DNA of 64,000 nucleotides. It comes from an uncultured Bacteroidales bacterium. GTDB lineage: Bacteria; Bacteroidota; Bacteroidia; Bacteroidales; FEN-979. Shown piece by piece: positions 1-9,361 of this stretch. The DNA lies in NCBI GenBank assembly GCA_903945175.1, contig CAJAUM010000098.1:50421-114420 (forward strand). The letters run 5' to 3'. The notes under the pieces were generated by a model that ran no database searches, was not told the origin of the DNA, and was given only the letters and a program-made list of their open reading frames with translations. The stretch's first letter is position 1. Every line of letters starts with the position of its first letter. Position numbers and translations under genes: made by a program.

Positions 1-28
1 GTTTATACGGTCTGAATCTCAAGATGCA

Positions 29-1279
29 CTATCCCTTAAATTTCGTGAAGATTACGGTGGCATTGTGACCGCCAAAACCAAACGTGTTGCTTAATGCATA
101 GTTCACCACACGCCTTTGGGCTGTGTGAAAGGTGAAGTTCAACGGCGCAATATCCGGGTCGTCGGTGAAGTGGTTTATTGTAGGAGGAATGATATCATTT
201 TTGACTGCCAGTAAGGTGGCAATCGATTCAATCGCACCTGCAGCGCCAAGCAAGTGGCCAGTCATCGACTTTGTTGAATTGATATTCAAGGTATTTGCAT
301 GATCTCCGAAAAGGCCTACAATGGCTTTCGGTTCAGCGATGTCGCCAGCAGGAGTGGATGTTCCATGCGTGTTAACATGATCAATGAACTCTTTTGGAAT
401 TCCGGCATCAGCCAGGGCTGTGCGCATCGATAAAATGGCGCCCAAACCTTCCGGATGAGGCGCTGTCATATGATAGGCATCCGCTGATAATCCACCTCCG
501 ATGATTTCACCATAAATTTTAGCACCACGGGCGATTGCATGATCCAGTTCTTCAAAAATCAAAGCCCCCGCTCCTTCGCCCATCACAAAACCATCGCGGT
601 CTTTATCAAACGGTCGGGATGCTGTGGCCGGATCATCATTCCTTGTTGAAAGGGCATGCATGGCATTGAACCCCCCCAGACCTACATTCGTAATGGCTGC
701 TTCAGAACCTCCGGCGACAAATACATCGGCCTTGCCAAGGCGGATATAATTGAAGGCATCAACCAATGCATTTGCGGATGATGCACAGGCTGAGACGGTT
801 GCAAAATTTGGTCCATGAAACCCATATTTCATCGATATATGACCGGCAGTAATGTCGGAAATCATCTTGGGAATGAAAAAGGGGTTGAATCGCGGAGTTC
901 CATCACCGATGGCGAAAGCCATAACTTCAGTGGCAAAAGTTTCCAGCCCGCCTATTCCTGAAGCCCAGATAACACCAACGCGATCGGCATCAAGGGTAGC
1001 AAAATCAAAATTTGCATCCTTTAAAGCCTCATCGGCACATACAATCCCGAAATGAGAACAACGGTCATACTTCCTGACCTCTTTCCGGTCGAAGTAATTG
1101 TCCGCGCTGAAATTCTTGACTTCACAGGCAAACTGGGTCTTAAATTTAGACGCATCAAACCTGGTGATCGGTCCCGCGCCACTTACGCCATTGATCAGGG
1201 CATCCCAATATTCGGAAACGGTATTCCCGATCGGTGTAAGCGCTCCAAGACCAGTTACTACAACTCGCCTTAATTCCAC
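29..1279 (-). CDS. fabF: Beta-ketoacyl-ACP synthase II
   Basis: Condensing enzyme that elongates acyl-ACP with malonyl-ACP in cytoplasmic type II fatty acid synthesis. The 416 residues are the usual length. The thiolase-fold Cys-His-His triad is visible at C165 (SACAS), H305 (THGTST) and H342 (GHLLGAAG), and the glycine-rich FGFGGHNA closes the fold near the C-terminus. The start is a GTG at 1277-1279; it is directly followed by the VVVTGLG strand that begins the family, so no longer form is needed. It lies 118 bases after acpP on the same strand, the usual Bacteroidota acpP-fabF pairing; rnc would be expected past the left edge but is not visible. Identification is secure. Confidence 0.97.
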   Translation of the reverse strand: MELRRVVVTGLGALTPIGNTVSEYWDALINGVSGAGPITRFDASKFKTQFACEVKNFSADNYFDRKEVRKYDRCSHFGIVCADEALKDANFDFATLDADRVGVIWASGIGGLETFATEVMAFAIGDGTPRFNPFFIPKMISDITAGHISMKYGFHGPNFATVSACASSANALVDAFNYIRLGKADVFVAGGSEAAITNVGLGGFNAMHALSTRNDDPATASRPFDKDRDGFVMGEGAGALIFEELDHAIARGAKIYGEIIGGGLSADAYHMTAPHPEGLGAILSMRTALADAGIPKEFIDHVNTHGTSTPAGDIAEPKAIVGLFGDHANTLNINSTKSMTGHLLGAAGAIESIATLLAVKNDIIPPTINHFTDDPDIAPLNFTFHTAQRRVVNYALSNTFGFGGHNATVIFTKFKG

Positions 1280-1311
1280 GTTTTCAATTTTAGGTTCATT
1301 GGTTTATGGAT

Positions 1312-1332
1312 AACCCCGCTGGGTGCGGGGTT
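1312..1332 (-). terminator. Intercistronic GC hairpin between acpP and fabF
   Basis: A perfect 8-bp inverted repeat (AACCCCGC / GCGGGGTT) with a 5-base loop lies in the 118-base gap after acpP and just before fabF, read on the minus strand. No T-run follows, so it is not a canonical terminator. An attenuator or 3'-end stabiliser that makes acpP mRNA more abundant than fabF mRNA is the likely role (inference). Confidence 0.5.
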
Positions 1333-1396
1333 AAATTTCATCATAATCAGTTAGGGAGAAACATCCAAACCAGGCTTCACCAAAATGGTGGCGACC

Positions 1397-1633
1397 CTAT
1401 TTGGTGTTATTCTCGATGTAAGCGATGGCTTCGCCAACTGTGCTGATCTTTTCTGCCTGATCATCAGGAATTGCAATGTCGAATTCCTTTTCGAATTCCA
1501 TGATCAGTTCAACGGTGTCAAGAGAGTCAGCACCAAGATCATTGGTGAAGCTAGCTTCAACTGTAACTTCACTTTCATCTACACCAAGCTTATCAACGAT
1601 GATAGCTTTTACTTTTGCTGCAATGTCAGACAT
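1397..1633 (-). CDS. acpP: Acyl carrier protein
   Basis: Carries growing acyl chains on a phosphopantetheine arm during fatty acid synthesis. The 78-residue form starting MSDIAAK at 1633 matches the family length. A further in-frame extension upstream to 1720 exists but encodes a basic, non-ACP-like stretch and is not used. The attachment serine is S37 in the GADSLDT motif, and the protein is strongly acidic, as expected. It is the first gene of the acpP-fabF pair and is divergent from purN, with a 254-base shared upstream region. Identification is secure. Confidence 0.97.
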   Translation of the reverse strand: MSDIAAKVKAIIVDKLGVDESEVTVEASFTNDLGADSLDTVELIMEFEKEFDIAIPDDQAEKISTVGEAIAYIENNTK

Positions 1634-1858
1634 GTTTGTTGTTTTTTGGTTTAAAGAGTGCAAAGAAAAGAATATTCTTTCATCCAACCAACATAATTTA
1701 AGAATTTTTAACAATTGCAAAAGTTATATTATTGATTTCGTGACACATATAAAATTTGTTAGGGTGATAATTTAACATGGTAAACGCATTTTCCCCAATT
1801 TTATGCGGGATTTCCCTCCATTGTTCGTTTGGACTGAACGGAAGTCCCTGTGCTTTTG

Positions 1859-1866
1859 TACTTTTG
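1859..1866 (+). promoter_or_regulatory. -7 promoter element for purN
   Basis: TACTTTTG matches the Bacteroidota -7 consensus TAnnTTTG and ends 21 bases before the purN ATG. No TTTG at the usual 19-21 base spacing upstream is convincing, so only the -7 half is claimed. The rest of the acpP-purN gap shows no other structure I can support. Confidence 0.5.
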
Positions 1867-1887
1867 TAATACCCAACAGTATCCAAC

Positions 1888-2475
1888 ATGCCTCGACTTG
1901 CGATTTTTGCTTCCGGAAACGGCACCAATGCCCAGCGGATCATTGAATATTTTTCCGGACATCCAACCATAACCGTCAAACTCGTTTTAAGCAATAAACC
2001 CGATGCCGGCGTGGTTGACCGCGCCAAAAACCTTGGGGTTGAGACCATGGTCTTTAACAGGTTATCCTTTTACGAAACAGGGATGGTTCCCGAAAAGTTG
2101 ACATCCTGTCGCATTGATTTCATCATCCTGGCCGGGTTTCTGTGGCTTATACCAAAAAACATACTTACAGCTTATCCGGGAAGGATTATCAACATCCACC
2201 CTGCGCTTTTACCTAAATACGGAGGAAAAGGGATGTTTGGGAACAGCGTCCATGAAGCCGTTATCGCTGCCGGAGATCCCGAGTCAGGCATCACCATCCA
2301 TCATGTTGATGAAAATTATGACGAAGGAAGGATTATTTTCCAGGCTAAATGCACCATAACGGAAAAGGATACGCCGGAAAGTCTGGCAGTAAAGGTACAT
2401 CAACTGGAATACCGCCATTTTCCGGAGGTGATTGAACAAACTGTAACGCGTGACAGTAAAATCAATCCCATTTAG
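1888..2475 (+). CDS. purN: Phosphoribosylglycinamide formyltransferase
   Basis: Third step of purine synthesis: transfers formyl from 10-formyltetrahydrofolate to GAR. At 195 residues it is slightly shorter than the E. coli enzyme (212). The phosphate-binding SGNGTN sits at residues 9-14. The catalytic Asn and His are N102 and H104 in INIHPALLPKYGG, and the catalytic Asp is D145 in VDENYDEG. The last dozen residues are divergent and short. It stands alone, with its own -7 element upstream and a histidine kinase gene starting 14 bases after its stop, so they may share a transcript. Confidence 0.95.
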   Translation: MPRLAIFASGNGTNAQRIIEYFSGHPTITVKLVLSNKPDAGVVDRAKNLGVETMVFNRLSFYETGMVPEKLTSCRIDFIILAGFLWLIPKNILTAYPGRIINIHPALLPKYGGKGMFGNSVHEAVIAAGDPESGITIHHVDENYDEGRIIFQAKCTITEKDTPESLAVKVHQLEYRHFPEVIEQTVTRDSKINPI

Positions 2476-2489
2476 ATACCTTTGTCCTT

Positions 2490-3776
2490 ATGAACCGCCG
2501 CATCATCATCTTCACCATTATTGCCATGACGATCGCCCTGATCGGTTTGATGGGGATCCAGATTTATTGGATTCAGAGTGCATCAGCCATCAAGGAGGCC
2601 AATTTCCGGCGCAGTGTGAATGAGGCCATGGTGAAGGTTGTGCAAAAGGTGGAACGGATGGAAAAAAGCAAGGCCATGCTCACCAACCAATACGAAAGCA
2701 TGCTCAATTTCAACCGCCATCTTACCTATGATAATTTTTTAACTGTGGGGGCGATGGATACACTGATCAAACTCCAGCTCAATATCCGTGGGGTTGATAC
2801 ACGTTATGAATTTTGCATTTACAAGCCGGAACGCCAGGAATTTCTGATGGAACGATCGCCTGACTTCCGTAAAGAACTTATCGAAAAGGGGAATGCATTC
2901 ATTCTTTTCCAGGCCGATATATACACCAGTCCTGAATACCTGCTGATCTATTTTCCGCACGAGAAGCAATTTCTGCTTACCGAGCTTTGGGGAATGCTCC
3001 TCATCTCCATCATTCTCATTATTGTCATCGTTTATTCATTTACCTATACCATCACGACCATCTTCAGGCAAAAGCGCCTTTCTGAAATGAAGAACGACTT
3101 TATCAACAACATGACCCACGAATTCAAAACACCGATCTCCACCATTTCACTGGCTTGTGAAGCGCTGGCAGATAAGGAACTCAGGGGATCTGGTGAATTC
3201 CTTGAAAGTTATCTTTCCATGATTACGGAGGAGAATAAGCGGCTTGCGGGAATGGCTGAAAAGATCCTGCAAACGGCTTTGATTGACAAGGGGCAACTGA
3301 AGATGAAAAGGGAAAAAATCGATCTTCATGAGATCATTACGGATGTAATCAAGAACCTGCGGATACAGGTTGAAATCAAGGATGGTGAAATCAAACGCAG
3401 GTTCAAAGCGACCATCTCGCAGATTGAGGGCGACAAGGTGCATGTGACCAACCTGGTGTATAACCTGCTTGACAATGCCAACAAATATTCACCCAAAAAA
3501 CCAATGATCCGCATCATTACAGAGAATGCAAGCAACGGTATCGTGATCACGATCGAAGACAATGGCATCGGCATCGGGAAAAACGAACAAAAGAAGATCT
3601 TCGAAAAATTATATCGTGTGCCCACAGGCAACATCCACGAAGTGCGCGGCTTCGGACTGGGGCTGAATTATGTCAAAGCCATTGTGGAGGAGCACAAAGG
3701 CAGGATCAGCATCGAGAGCGAAGTGAACAAAGGCAGCAAATTCAAGGTATTTCTGCCTTTTACCATCAAAGAATAA
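2490..3776 (+). CDS. Membrane sensor histidine kinase
   Basis: Sensor half of a two-component system. Two membrane segments (about 5-28 and 166-192) flank a roughly 135-residue periplasmic domain that I do not recognise. The HisKA box has the phosphorylated H210 in NNMTHEFKTP. The ATPase domain shows an N box (LLDNANKYS, about 327-335), G1 (DNGIG, 357-361) and G2 (GFGLGL, 387-392). There is no obvious HAMP domain between the second membrane segment and HisKA; the linker is short. It is followed after a few bases by its response regulator. The architecture is that of Bacteroidota EnvZ/RprX-like kinases. Signal unknown. Confidence 0.93.
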   Translation: MNRRIIIFTIIAMTIALIGLMGIQIYWIQSASAIKEANFRRSVNEAMVKVVQKVERMEKSKAMLTNQYESMLNFNRHLTYDNFLTVGAMDTLIKLQLNIRGVDTRYEFCIYKPERQEFLMERSPDFRKELIEKGNAFILFQADIYTSPEYLLIYFPHEKQFLLTELWGMLLISIILIIVIVYSFTYTITTIFRQKRLSEMKNDFINNMTHEFKTPISTISLACEALADKELRGSGEFLESYLSMITEENKRLAGMAEKILQTALIDKGQLKMKREKIDLHEIITDVIKNLRIQVEIKDGEIKRRFKATISQIEGDKVHVTNLVYNLLDNANKYSPKKPMIRIITENASNGIVITIEDNGIGIGKNEQKKIFEKLYRVPTGNIHEVRGFGLGLNYVKAIVEEHKGRISIESEVNKGSKFKVFLPFTIKE

Positions 3777-3811
3777 AATTGCATCTTTTGCGTTTAATAA
3801 AGAAACTGGTG

Positions 3812-4513
3812 ATGGAGAAACTGCAAACCCGATTGCTGCTGGCTGAGGATGATCGTAACCTGGGAAATATTCTGAAGAATTACCTGGAGGCGAAAGGTTA
3901 TGCCACTACCTTGTGTGTCAACGGGCAGGAGGCTGTGGATACCTTCTCACGAAAAGAGTTTGATTTCTGCATCCTTGACATCATGATGCCCTTGAAAGAT
4001 GGATTTGCAGCGGCCACTGAAATAAGGGCAGCCAATAAGAAAGTCCCCATTCTGTTTCTCACAGCAAAGACCCTTCAGGAGGACAAACTGAAAGGATTTG
4101 AGATAGGAGCTGATGATTACATTACCAAGCCATTCAGCATGGAAGAGCTGTTGCTGCGGATGGCAGCCATCCTGAGGCGCACCGATGAACCGGCAAAAAA
4201 CGCAGCATCTGACAATGTGTACGATATTGGCATTTACACCTTTGATTTTAACCGTCAAACGCTTATCAGCCGGAGCAAGGAGCAAAAGCTGACCTCGAAG
4301 GAGGCCGGGTTGCTCAGGTTGCTTTGCACCCATGCCAATGAAGTGCTCGACCGCAGCACCGCCCTGAACGAAATCTGGAATGACGACAGCTATTTCAATG
4401 CACGCAGCATGGATGTTTATATCGTAAAGCTGCGCAAATACCTGAAGGACGACCCCCGCGTGGAGCTGTTGAATGTGCACGGTGTCGGATTTAAACTGGT
4501 GATGAATATCTGA
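3812..4513 (+). CDS. OmpR-family response regulator
   Basis: Partner of the preceding kinase. The receiver domain has the acidic pair D13-D14, phospho-acceptor D56 (ILDIMMP) and K106 (TKPF). A winged-helix DNA-binding domain fills about residues 140-233. The ATG at 3812 gives a normal receiver start (MEKLQTRLLLAEDD); a TTG at 3779 would add 11 residues with no family support. The kinase stop is 35 bases upstream, so the pair is one operon. It resembles RprY of Bacteroides in layout, but I cannot assign a regulon. Confidence 0.94.
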   Translation: MEKLQTRLLLAEDDRNLGNILKNYLEAKGYATTLCVNGQEAVDTFSRKEFDFCILDIMMPLKDGFAAATEIRAANKKVPILFLTAKTLQEDKLKGFEIGADDYITKPFSMEELLLRMAAILRRTDEPAKNAASDNVYDIGIYTFDFNRQTLISRSKEQKLTSKEAGLLRLLCTHANEVLDRSTALNEIWNDDSYFNARSMDVYIVKLRKYLKDDPRVELLNVHGVGFKLVMNI

Positions 4514-4527
4514 CAAAAGAGAAACGC

Positions 4528-5208
4528 ATGAGGCTTCCAACCCAGTTATATGTCGTGCCTACCCCTATCGGAAACCTGGAGGATATTACGGTTCGCGCCT
4601 TGCGCATCCTGAAGGAGGTCGATTTCATCCTTGCAGAAGATACGCGCACTTCGGGAAACCTGCTGAAACATTATGGCATCGAAAACAAACTGGTACCGCA
4701 TCACCAGTTCAACGAGCACAAAACCATTGAAAATATTGTTGCGCGCCTCACCGATGGAGCATCCTGCGCACTGATAAGCGATGCCGGCACACCCGCTATT
4801 TCCGATCCCGGATTTATGCTCGTGCGCGCCTGCATCCAGTCCGGTTTGCGCGTGGAGTGCCTGCCAGGTCCGACCGCGTTTGTGCCCGCCCTCGTGAATT
4901 CCGGCATTGCTTCCGACCGTTTCGTTTTTGAAGGCTTTCTCCCTCATAAAAAGGGGCGGCATAGCAGATTAACCATCCTTGCTGAAGAGGAGAAGACCAT
5001 GATTTTTTACGAATCCCCGCATCGCCTGGTAAAAGCGCTGACCCAGTTTGCAGGATATTTTGGAGAAGAACGCTATGGCTGCGTCTCCCGCGAACTCACC
5101 AAGATCTACGAAGAAAATGTTCGCGGTTCTCTCCGGGAGCTCATTACCTATTTTGAAAAAAAGACTGTGAAGGGAGAAATTGTTATCGTTATCTCTGGAA
5201 AGAGTTGA
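4528..5208 (+). CDS. rsmI: 16S rRNA (cytidine(1402)-2'-O)-methyltransferase
   Basis: Methylates the 2'-OH of C1402 in the ribosomal decoding centre using SAM. The tetrapyrrole-methylase fold shows the family signatures PTPIGNLEDIT (11-21), EDTR (37-40) and SDAGTPAISDPG (84-95). At 226 residues it lacks the C-terminal extension of the E. coli protein (286), which I recall as usual in this phylum. It starts 14 bases after the response-regulator stop and may be co-transcribed with it. Confidence 0.95.
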   Translation: MRLPTQLYVVPTPIGNLEDITVRALRILKEVDFILAEDTRTSGNLLKHYGIENKLVPHHQFNEHKTIENIVARLTDGASCALISDAGTPAISDPGFMLVRACIQSGLRVECLPGPTAFVPALVNSGIASDRFVFEGFLPHKKGRHSRLTILAEEEKTMIFYESPHRLVKALTQFAGYFGEERYGCVSRELTKIYEENVRGSLRELITYFEKKTVKGEIVIVISGKS

Positions 5209-5220
5209 AAAAAAAGACCC

Positions 5221-5886
5221 ATGTGCGGACGGTTTTCATTTGTGGCCGAAGATGCGATTATCCTTGAACGGTTTGGGATCCGGGTACGGACGGCCATTTA
5301 CAAAGCCCGCTACAACTGTGCCCCCACCCAAAACCTGGCCGTCATATCCAATGATCTCCCCGGGGAGATCCAGCTTTACCGATGGGGACTCATACCCTCC
5401 TGGGCCAAAGATGCATCCATTGGAAACAGGCTTATAAATGCCCGTGCAGAGACCCTGACAGAAAAACCATCGTTTAAAAATGCCTTTCGAAACCGCCGTT
5501 GCCTGGTTCCTGCCACCGGATTTTTTGAATGGCAGCGAGACACGGAAAAAGCGCCTTACAATATCTGTCTGAAAAGCAGGGAACCCTTTTGTTTTGCAGG
5601 ACTTTGGGATAAATGGATGGCCACTGACGGTGAAATCATCCATTCATTTACCATTGTTACCACCACGCCGAATGCATTGATAGAAAAAATCCATGACCGC
5701 ATGCCGGTGATTCTGAATCGGGCAGATGAAAAACGCTGGATCTCCCCACAGCCGGAATCTTCGCTGGTTGATCTCCTGAGACCTTATCCCGGGGAGATGA
5801 TGGAAGCCTGGCCGGTTTCAAAACTGGTGAATTCCCCCCGCAACGATGTACCTGGAATCATGGAGGAATATTCCATGATTGGATGA
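5221..5886 (+). CDS. SRAP-family abasic-site processing protein (HMCES/YedK-like)
   Basis: Forms a thiazolidine DNA-protein crosslink with abasic sites in single-stranded DNA, shielding them during replication. The catalytic Cys must become the N-terminus after Met removal, and C2 is present (MCGRF). The other active-site residues known from YedK are visible: N73 in INARAET, E103 in GFFEW and H158 in KIHDRMP. The 221 residues match the family. It begins 12 bases after rsmI. No other SOS gene is nearby. Confidence 0.94.
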   Translation: MCGRFSFVAEDAIILERFGIRVRTAIYKARYNCAPTQNLAVISNDLPGEIQLYRWGLIPSWAKDASIGNRLINARAETLTEKPSFKNAFRNRRCLVPATGFFEWQRDTEKAPYNICLKSREPFCFAGLWDKWMATDGEIIHSFTIVTTTPNALIEKIHDRMPVILNRADEKRWISPQPESSLVDLLRPYPGEMMEAWPVSKLVNSPRNDVPGIMEEYSMIG

Positions 5887-5907
5887 AATTCCGCGAAACC
5901 CATTGTG

Positions 5908-6885
5908 TTAAATCATCAGGCTGCAGCCCCTGGCATCGGAGGCATCAAACCGGCCCAGTACCTCAAATTGTCCGTTGTAATGCATGCGCCCCAGATCTTC
6001 TGTGGCAATGAAACTGCATGACAACTCATTGGCCAGGTCGATGATGTTGATGCCACCCGTTTCACCAGGCCCGATATAACTCAACGGGTCATTTGTATCC
6101 CGGATCATCACCTTCATCCAGGGCGGAATTGTAAATAGCCCATCGCCCTGTGACCATGCTTGCGACAGCAACTCAGTCATTCCATATTCCGAATGGATCT
6201 GCTCAACTCCGAATGCCGGGCACAGCAATGAATGCAGCTCCTCCCGCGTTATCTCTTTCCGCTTTCCCTTCATCCCCCCTGTCTCGATCACAATCAAAGG
6301 TGAATAATTATCGGCGTATTTTGAGGCAAAATCAACCAAGGCATAGGTAAGTCCAAAAAGTATTACTTTTTTACCTTGCGCCCGACGCTGTACCAAACGG
6401 GCTTTCAATCCTGAATGGCTTGCCAGGAAAAAGCCATTTTCCGGACTGCTGCTCAGATCCATCAATTTTTGAATCATGTAAACAAGGGATGAGTCCGGAG
6501 CCTGTTCCGGGGTGGGGGTAAGTGCCAGAAACTGAATATTTTCAGGGCTACCGTAACATCGCTCAAATCCCTTGACAAAAGAGTGGCGGTACACCGAAAG
6601 GTCATTGACCAGGTGGCGGCTCCTCACCATACCGGTGGTACCACTGCTGCGGAAAATGGCTTGCGGAGGGACATTTCCGCAAACCACGTCATGTGTTTTA
6701 AAGAATTCTATGGGAAGAAAAGGAATATCCTGCAACTGCGTAATCTTATCCACCGAGACCTTTCGCGCATCCACAAATTCATGGTACACGGCATTCTGTT
6801 CGTATTGGTAGTGGAATATTTCCAATGCCAGGGCTGTGAATTCCTGCATTGAACCAATCTTAAACATTTTTTCTTTCGATCGCAT
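5908..6885 (-). CDS. LuxE-like acyl-protein synthetase / acyltransferase
   Basis: A 325-residue protein of the LuxE (acyl-protein synthetase) family, related to adenylate-forming enzymes. The nucleotide/acyl-binding signature FRSSGTTG lies near residue 98, and a HSEYGMTELLSQ segment, typical of adenylating enzymes, lies further on. In luminous bacteria LuxE activates fatty acids for reductase LuxC, but no lux genes are here. Bacteroidota homologues are often annotated only as acyltransferase, so the substrate is unknown. The start at 6885 (MRSKEKMF) could instead be the second Met six residues later. It is convergent with the SRAP gene (21 bases apart) and divergent from the next lipoprotein. 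Confidence 0.82.
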   Translation of the reverse strand: MRSKEKMFKIGSMQEFTALALEIFHYQYEQNAVYHEFVDARKVSVDKITQLQDIPFLPIEFFKTHDVVCGNVPPQAIFRSSGTTGMVRSRHLVNDLSVYRHSFVKGFERCYGSPENIQFLALTPTPEQAPDSSLVYMIQKLMDLSSSPENGFFLASHSGLKARLVQRRAQGKKVILFGLTYALVDFASKYADNYSPLIVIETGGMKGKRKEITREELHSLLCPAFGVEQIHSEYGMTELLSQAWSQGDGLFTIPPWMKVMIRDTNDPLSYIGPGETGGINIIDLANELSCSFIATEDLGRMHYNGQFEVLGRFDASDARGCSLMI

Positions 6886-6961
6886 TATTTCAATTTTAAG
6901 GAAGGCCCTTTTTTTGTAATTTTACAACCGGTAAAGGTACTGAATTAACGTCGATCAAACC

Positions 6962-7489
6962 ATGATGTTTCATCCACCCTTCAGATGTTTTAGCAATTGC
7001 GGGGCTGTTGTCCTGATTAGCAGCATGCTCCTTCTCGGATCCTGCATGAAAAAGGAGGTCTATCCCGACATTCCTGAGATTGCCTTCGAGCGCTTCACCA
7101 CAGAGTTCGACACCGGAATGTATGCCAGGCGGGGATATCTCACCATTTCATTCAAAGACGGCAACGGGGACATCGGTTTGCGGCCTGATCAAAAAGAGCC
7201 TCCTTTTGATACCGGAAGTATCTATTACTACAACTATGTCATTGACTATTACGAAAAACAGCAGGGCACCTTCGTGAAAATAGAGCTTGACCCGCCCTAC
7301 AATGCCCGCATACCCTACCTCACGCCAGACGACCCAAACAAGGCCATCAAGGGGATCATTGTCGACACATTGACGCTGAACCCCCGCCCGGTTTATGACA
7401 CCATCAAGTTTAAATTTTTCATTTACGACCGCGCTTTGAATAAGAGCAATGTAGATTCCACCCCCCCCATTATTTTAAAACGGTATTAG
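6962..7489 (+). CDS. Putative lipoprotein, unknown function
   Basis: 175 residues with a hydrophobic signal ending in a lipobox (LLLGSC, Cys at 28), so probably anchored to the outer membrane. The mature part is rich in Asp, Pro and Tyr; one segment (about 56-70) reads FKDGNGDIGLRPDQ, suggesting a possible cation-binding loop. No recognised domain. It ends 6 bases before mrdA and is on the same strand, so it is probably expressed with the cell-elongation genes; a link to the cell envelope is only contextual. Confidence 0.7.
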   Translation: MMFHPPFRCFSNCGAVVLISSMLLLGSCMKKEVYPDIPEIAFERFTTEFDTGMYARRGYLTISFKDGNGDIGLRPDQKEPPFDTGSIYYYNYVIDYYEKQQGTFVKIELDPPYNARIPYLTPDDPNKAIKGIIVDTLTLNPRPVYDTIKFKFFIYDRALNKSNVDSTPPIILKRY

Positions 7490-7495
7490 CGGCAA

Positions 7496-9361
7496 ATGGA
7501 AAGAATTTATGCCGACCGGAAATACATCATCATCGGATTTTTCCTGTTGATCGGATTCTTCTATCTCGCCCGGCTCTTCTATGTGCAGATTCTGGTTGAT
7601 AAATATATTCTTTCGGCGAATAACAATGTACTTCGGTATGTGACCCAATATCCTGCAAGGGGACTGGTGTTTGACCGCAACGGGAAATTGCTTGTATACA
7701 ACGAGGCTGCTTACGACCTCATGGTTGTTCCCCGGCAGGTGAAGAACCCCGACACCATGGCCCTGTGCCACCTGATCGGCATTGAAAAATCAGAATTCAT
7801 TTCCCGGTTACAGAAGGCAAGAAACTATTCCCCCTATCGTTCCTCCATTTTTGAAGCCCAGATCACCCGCGAAAATTATGGGTATCTGGAAGAGATGCTA
7901 TTCCGTTTCCCGGGATTTTTTGTACAGTCACGCACCCTGCGAAAGTACACTTACCCTGTTGCTGCTCACACATTCGGATACATCGGCGAAGCCGGCCCGG
8001 AGATGATTGCCAAAAATCCCTATTATCGTTCGGGAGATTATATTGGTATCAGCGGCATCGAAAAATCATACGAGGAGATCCTTCGGGGAAAAAAGGGAAT
8101 GAAGATCAGGATGTTCGACGTTCTGAACCGTGACAAAGGAAGTTTTCGCGACGGGAAGTACGATACCATTTCCATGGCCGGGACTGACCTTTACTCCTCC
8201 ATGGATGCCGAGCTGCAGGCGTATGGAGAGCTGCTGATGACCAACAAGAAGGGCAGCATTGTAGCGATTGAACCACAGACAGGAGAAATTCTGTGCGTGG
8301 TTTCGAGTCCATCCTACGACCCAAACCTGCTGGCCGGGAACATACGAAAAAAGAATTATACCATGCTGCTCGCCGACAGTGTTTATGTGCCGCTGTTTAA
8401 CCGTGCATTGATGGCCATGTATCCGCCCGGGTCGACTTTTAAGCTGATCGACGCACTCGTTGGACAGCAGGAGGGAGTTCTGACGCCTGACACCCGGTAC
8501 GGATGCCCGGGAGGATTTCCGATTGGCAATGGCAAAATAGTAGGATGCCATCCCCATCCTTCACCGCTCGATCTGATCGGATCCATACAGATATCATGCA
8601 ACTCCTATTTCTGCAGGGTATTCAAATCGATCATCGACAGCAAATCGTACTTAAGTGTACGCCAGGCTTATGAAAGCTGGCGCAAGGAGGTGATGAGCTT
8701 TGGATTGGGGAAAAAGCTGGGCATTGACATCCCCGGTGAACTCAACGGGAACATTCCCACACCCACATACTATGATAAGTACCACGGAAAAAACCGCTGG
8801 CGTTCGATGACCATCATTTCCCTTGGGATTGGACAAGGCGAAATCGGTATTACACCCATACAGCTTGCAAACATGGCTGCCGTGATTTCAAACCGCGGAT
8901 GGTACTATTCCCCGCATGTCATCAGGGCCATCGGAAGGAACGACAGCATGAATATGGCATACAATACCAAACATCACACCCTTGTTGATCCTGCCTATTT
9001 TGATGTGGTGATTGAAGGGATGGCCAATGTAATTACCAGCGGGACTGGTACTATTGCAAAGATCGACAGCCTTACCATGGGTGGAAAGACCGGGACGGCG
9101 CAAAACCCTCATGGGAAAAATCATTCGATTTTCATCGCATTTGCTCCTGTGCAAAACACGAAGATAGCCATCTCTGTGGTTTGTGAAAATGCCGGCTATG
9201 GCGCAACCTGGGCCGCCCCAATCGCCAGTTTGATGATTGAAAAATATCTTAACCGCACCATCAAGCGAAAGGATTTGGAAGAGCGCATGATAAACGGGAA
9301 CCTGATTAACGGAAAACAACCTGAAAGTGAGAGAGTACAAGGGAATATTTTACCGGATTGA
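7496..9361 (+). CDS. mrdA: Penicillin-binding protein 2 (peptidoglycan transpeptidase)
   Basis: Crosslinks peptidoglycan during cell elongation together with RodA. 621 residues: one N-terminal membrane anchor (about 10-31), a PBP-dimer domain starting near ARGLVFDRNG (54-63), and a transpeptidase domain with the three active-site motifs: S313-T-F-K316 in PPGSTFK, S367-C-N369 and K531-T-G. It overlaps the rodA start by 35 bases, which indicates translational coupling. The order mrdA-rodA is standard. Confidence 0.96.
   Translation: MERIYADRKYIIIGFFLLIGFFYLARLFYVQILVDKYILSANNNVLRYVTQYPARGLVFDRNGKLLVYNEAAYDLMVVPRQVKNPDTMALCHLIGIEKSEFISRLQKARNYSPYRSSIFEAQITRENYGYLEEMLFRFPGFFVQSRTLRKYTYPVAAHTFGYIGEAGPEMIAKNPYYRSGDYIGISGIEKSYEEILRGKKGMKIRMFDVLNRDKGSFRDGKYDTISMAGTDLYSSMDAELQAYGELLMTNKKGSIVAIEPQTGEILCVVSSPSYDPNLLAGNIRKKNYTMLLADSVYVPLFNRALMAMYPPGSTFKLIDALVGQQEGVLTPDTRYGCPGGFPIGNGKIVGCHPHPSPLDLIGSIQISCNSYFCRVFKSIIDSKSYLSVRQAYESWRKEVMSFGLGKKLGIDIPGELNGNIPTPTYYDKYHGKNRWRSMTIISLGIGQGEIGITPIQLANMAAVISNRGWYYSPHVIRAIGRNDSMNMAYNTKHHTLVDPAYFDVVIEGMANVITSGTGTIAKIDSLTMGGKTGTAQNPHGKNHSIFIAFAPVQNTKIAISVVCENAGYGATWAAPIASLMIEKYLNRTIKRKDLEERMINGNLINGKQPESERVQGNILPD

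Noticed and set aside
8066..8557. A 163-codon minus-strand frame inside mrdA
   Set aside because: It overlaps the transpeptidase active-site coding sequence, has no motif and has no promoter or start context.
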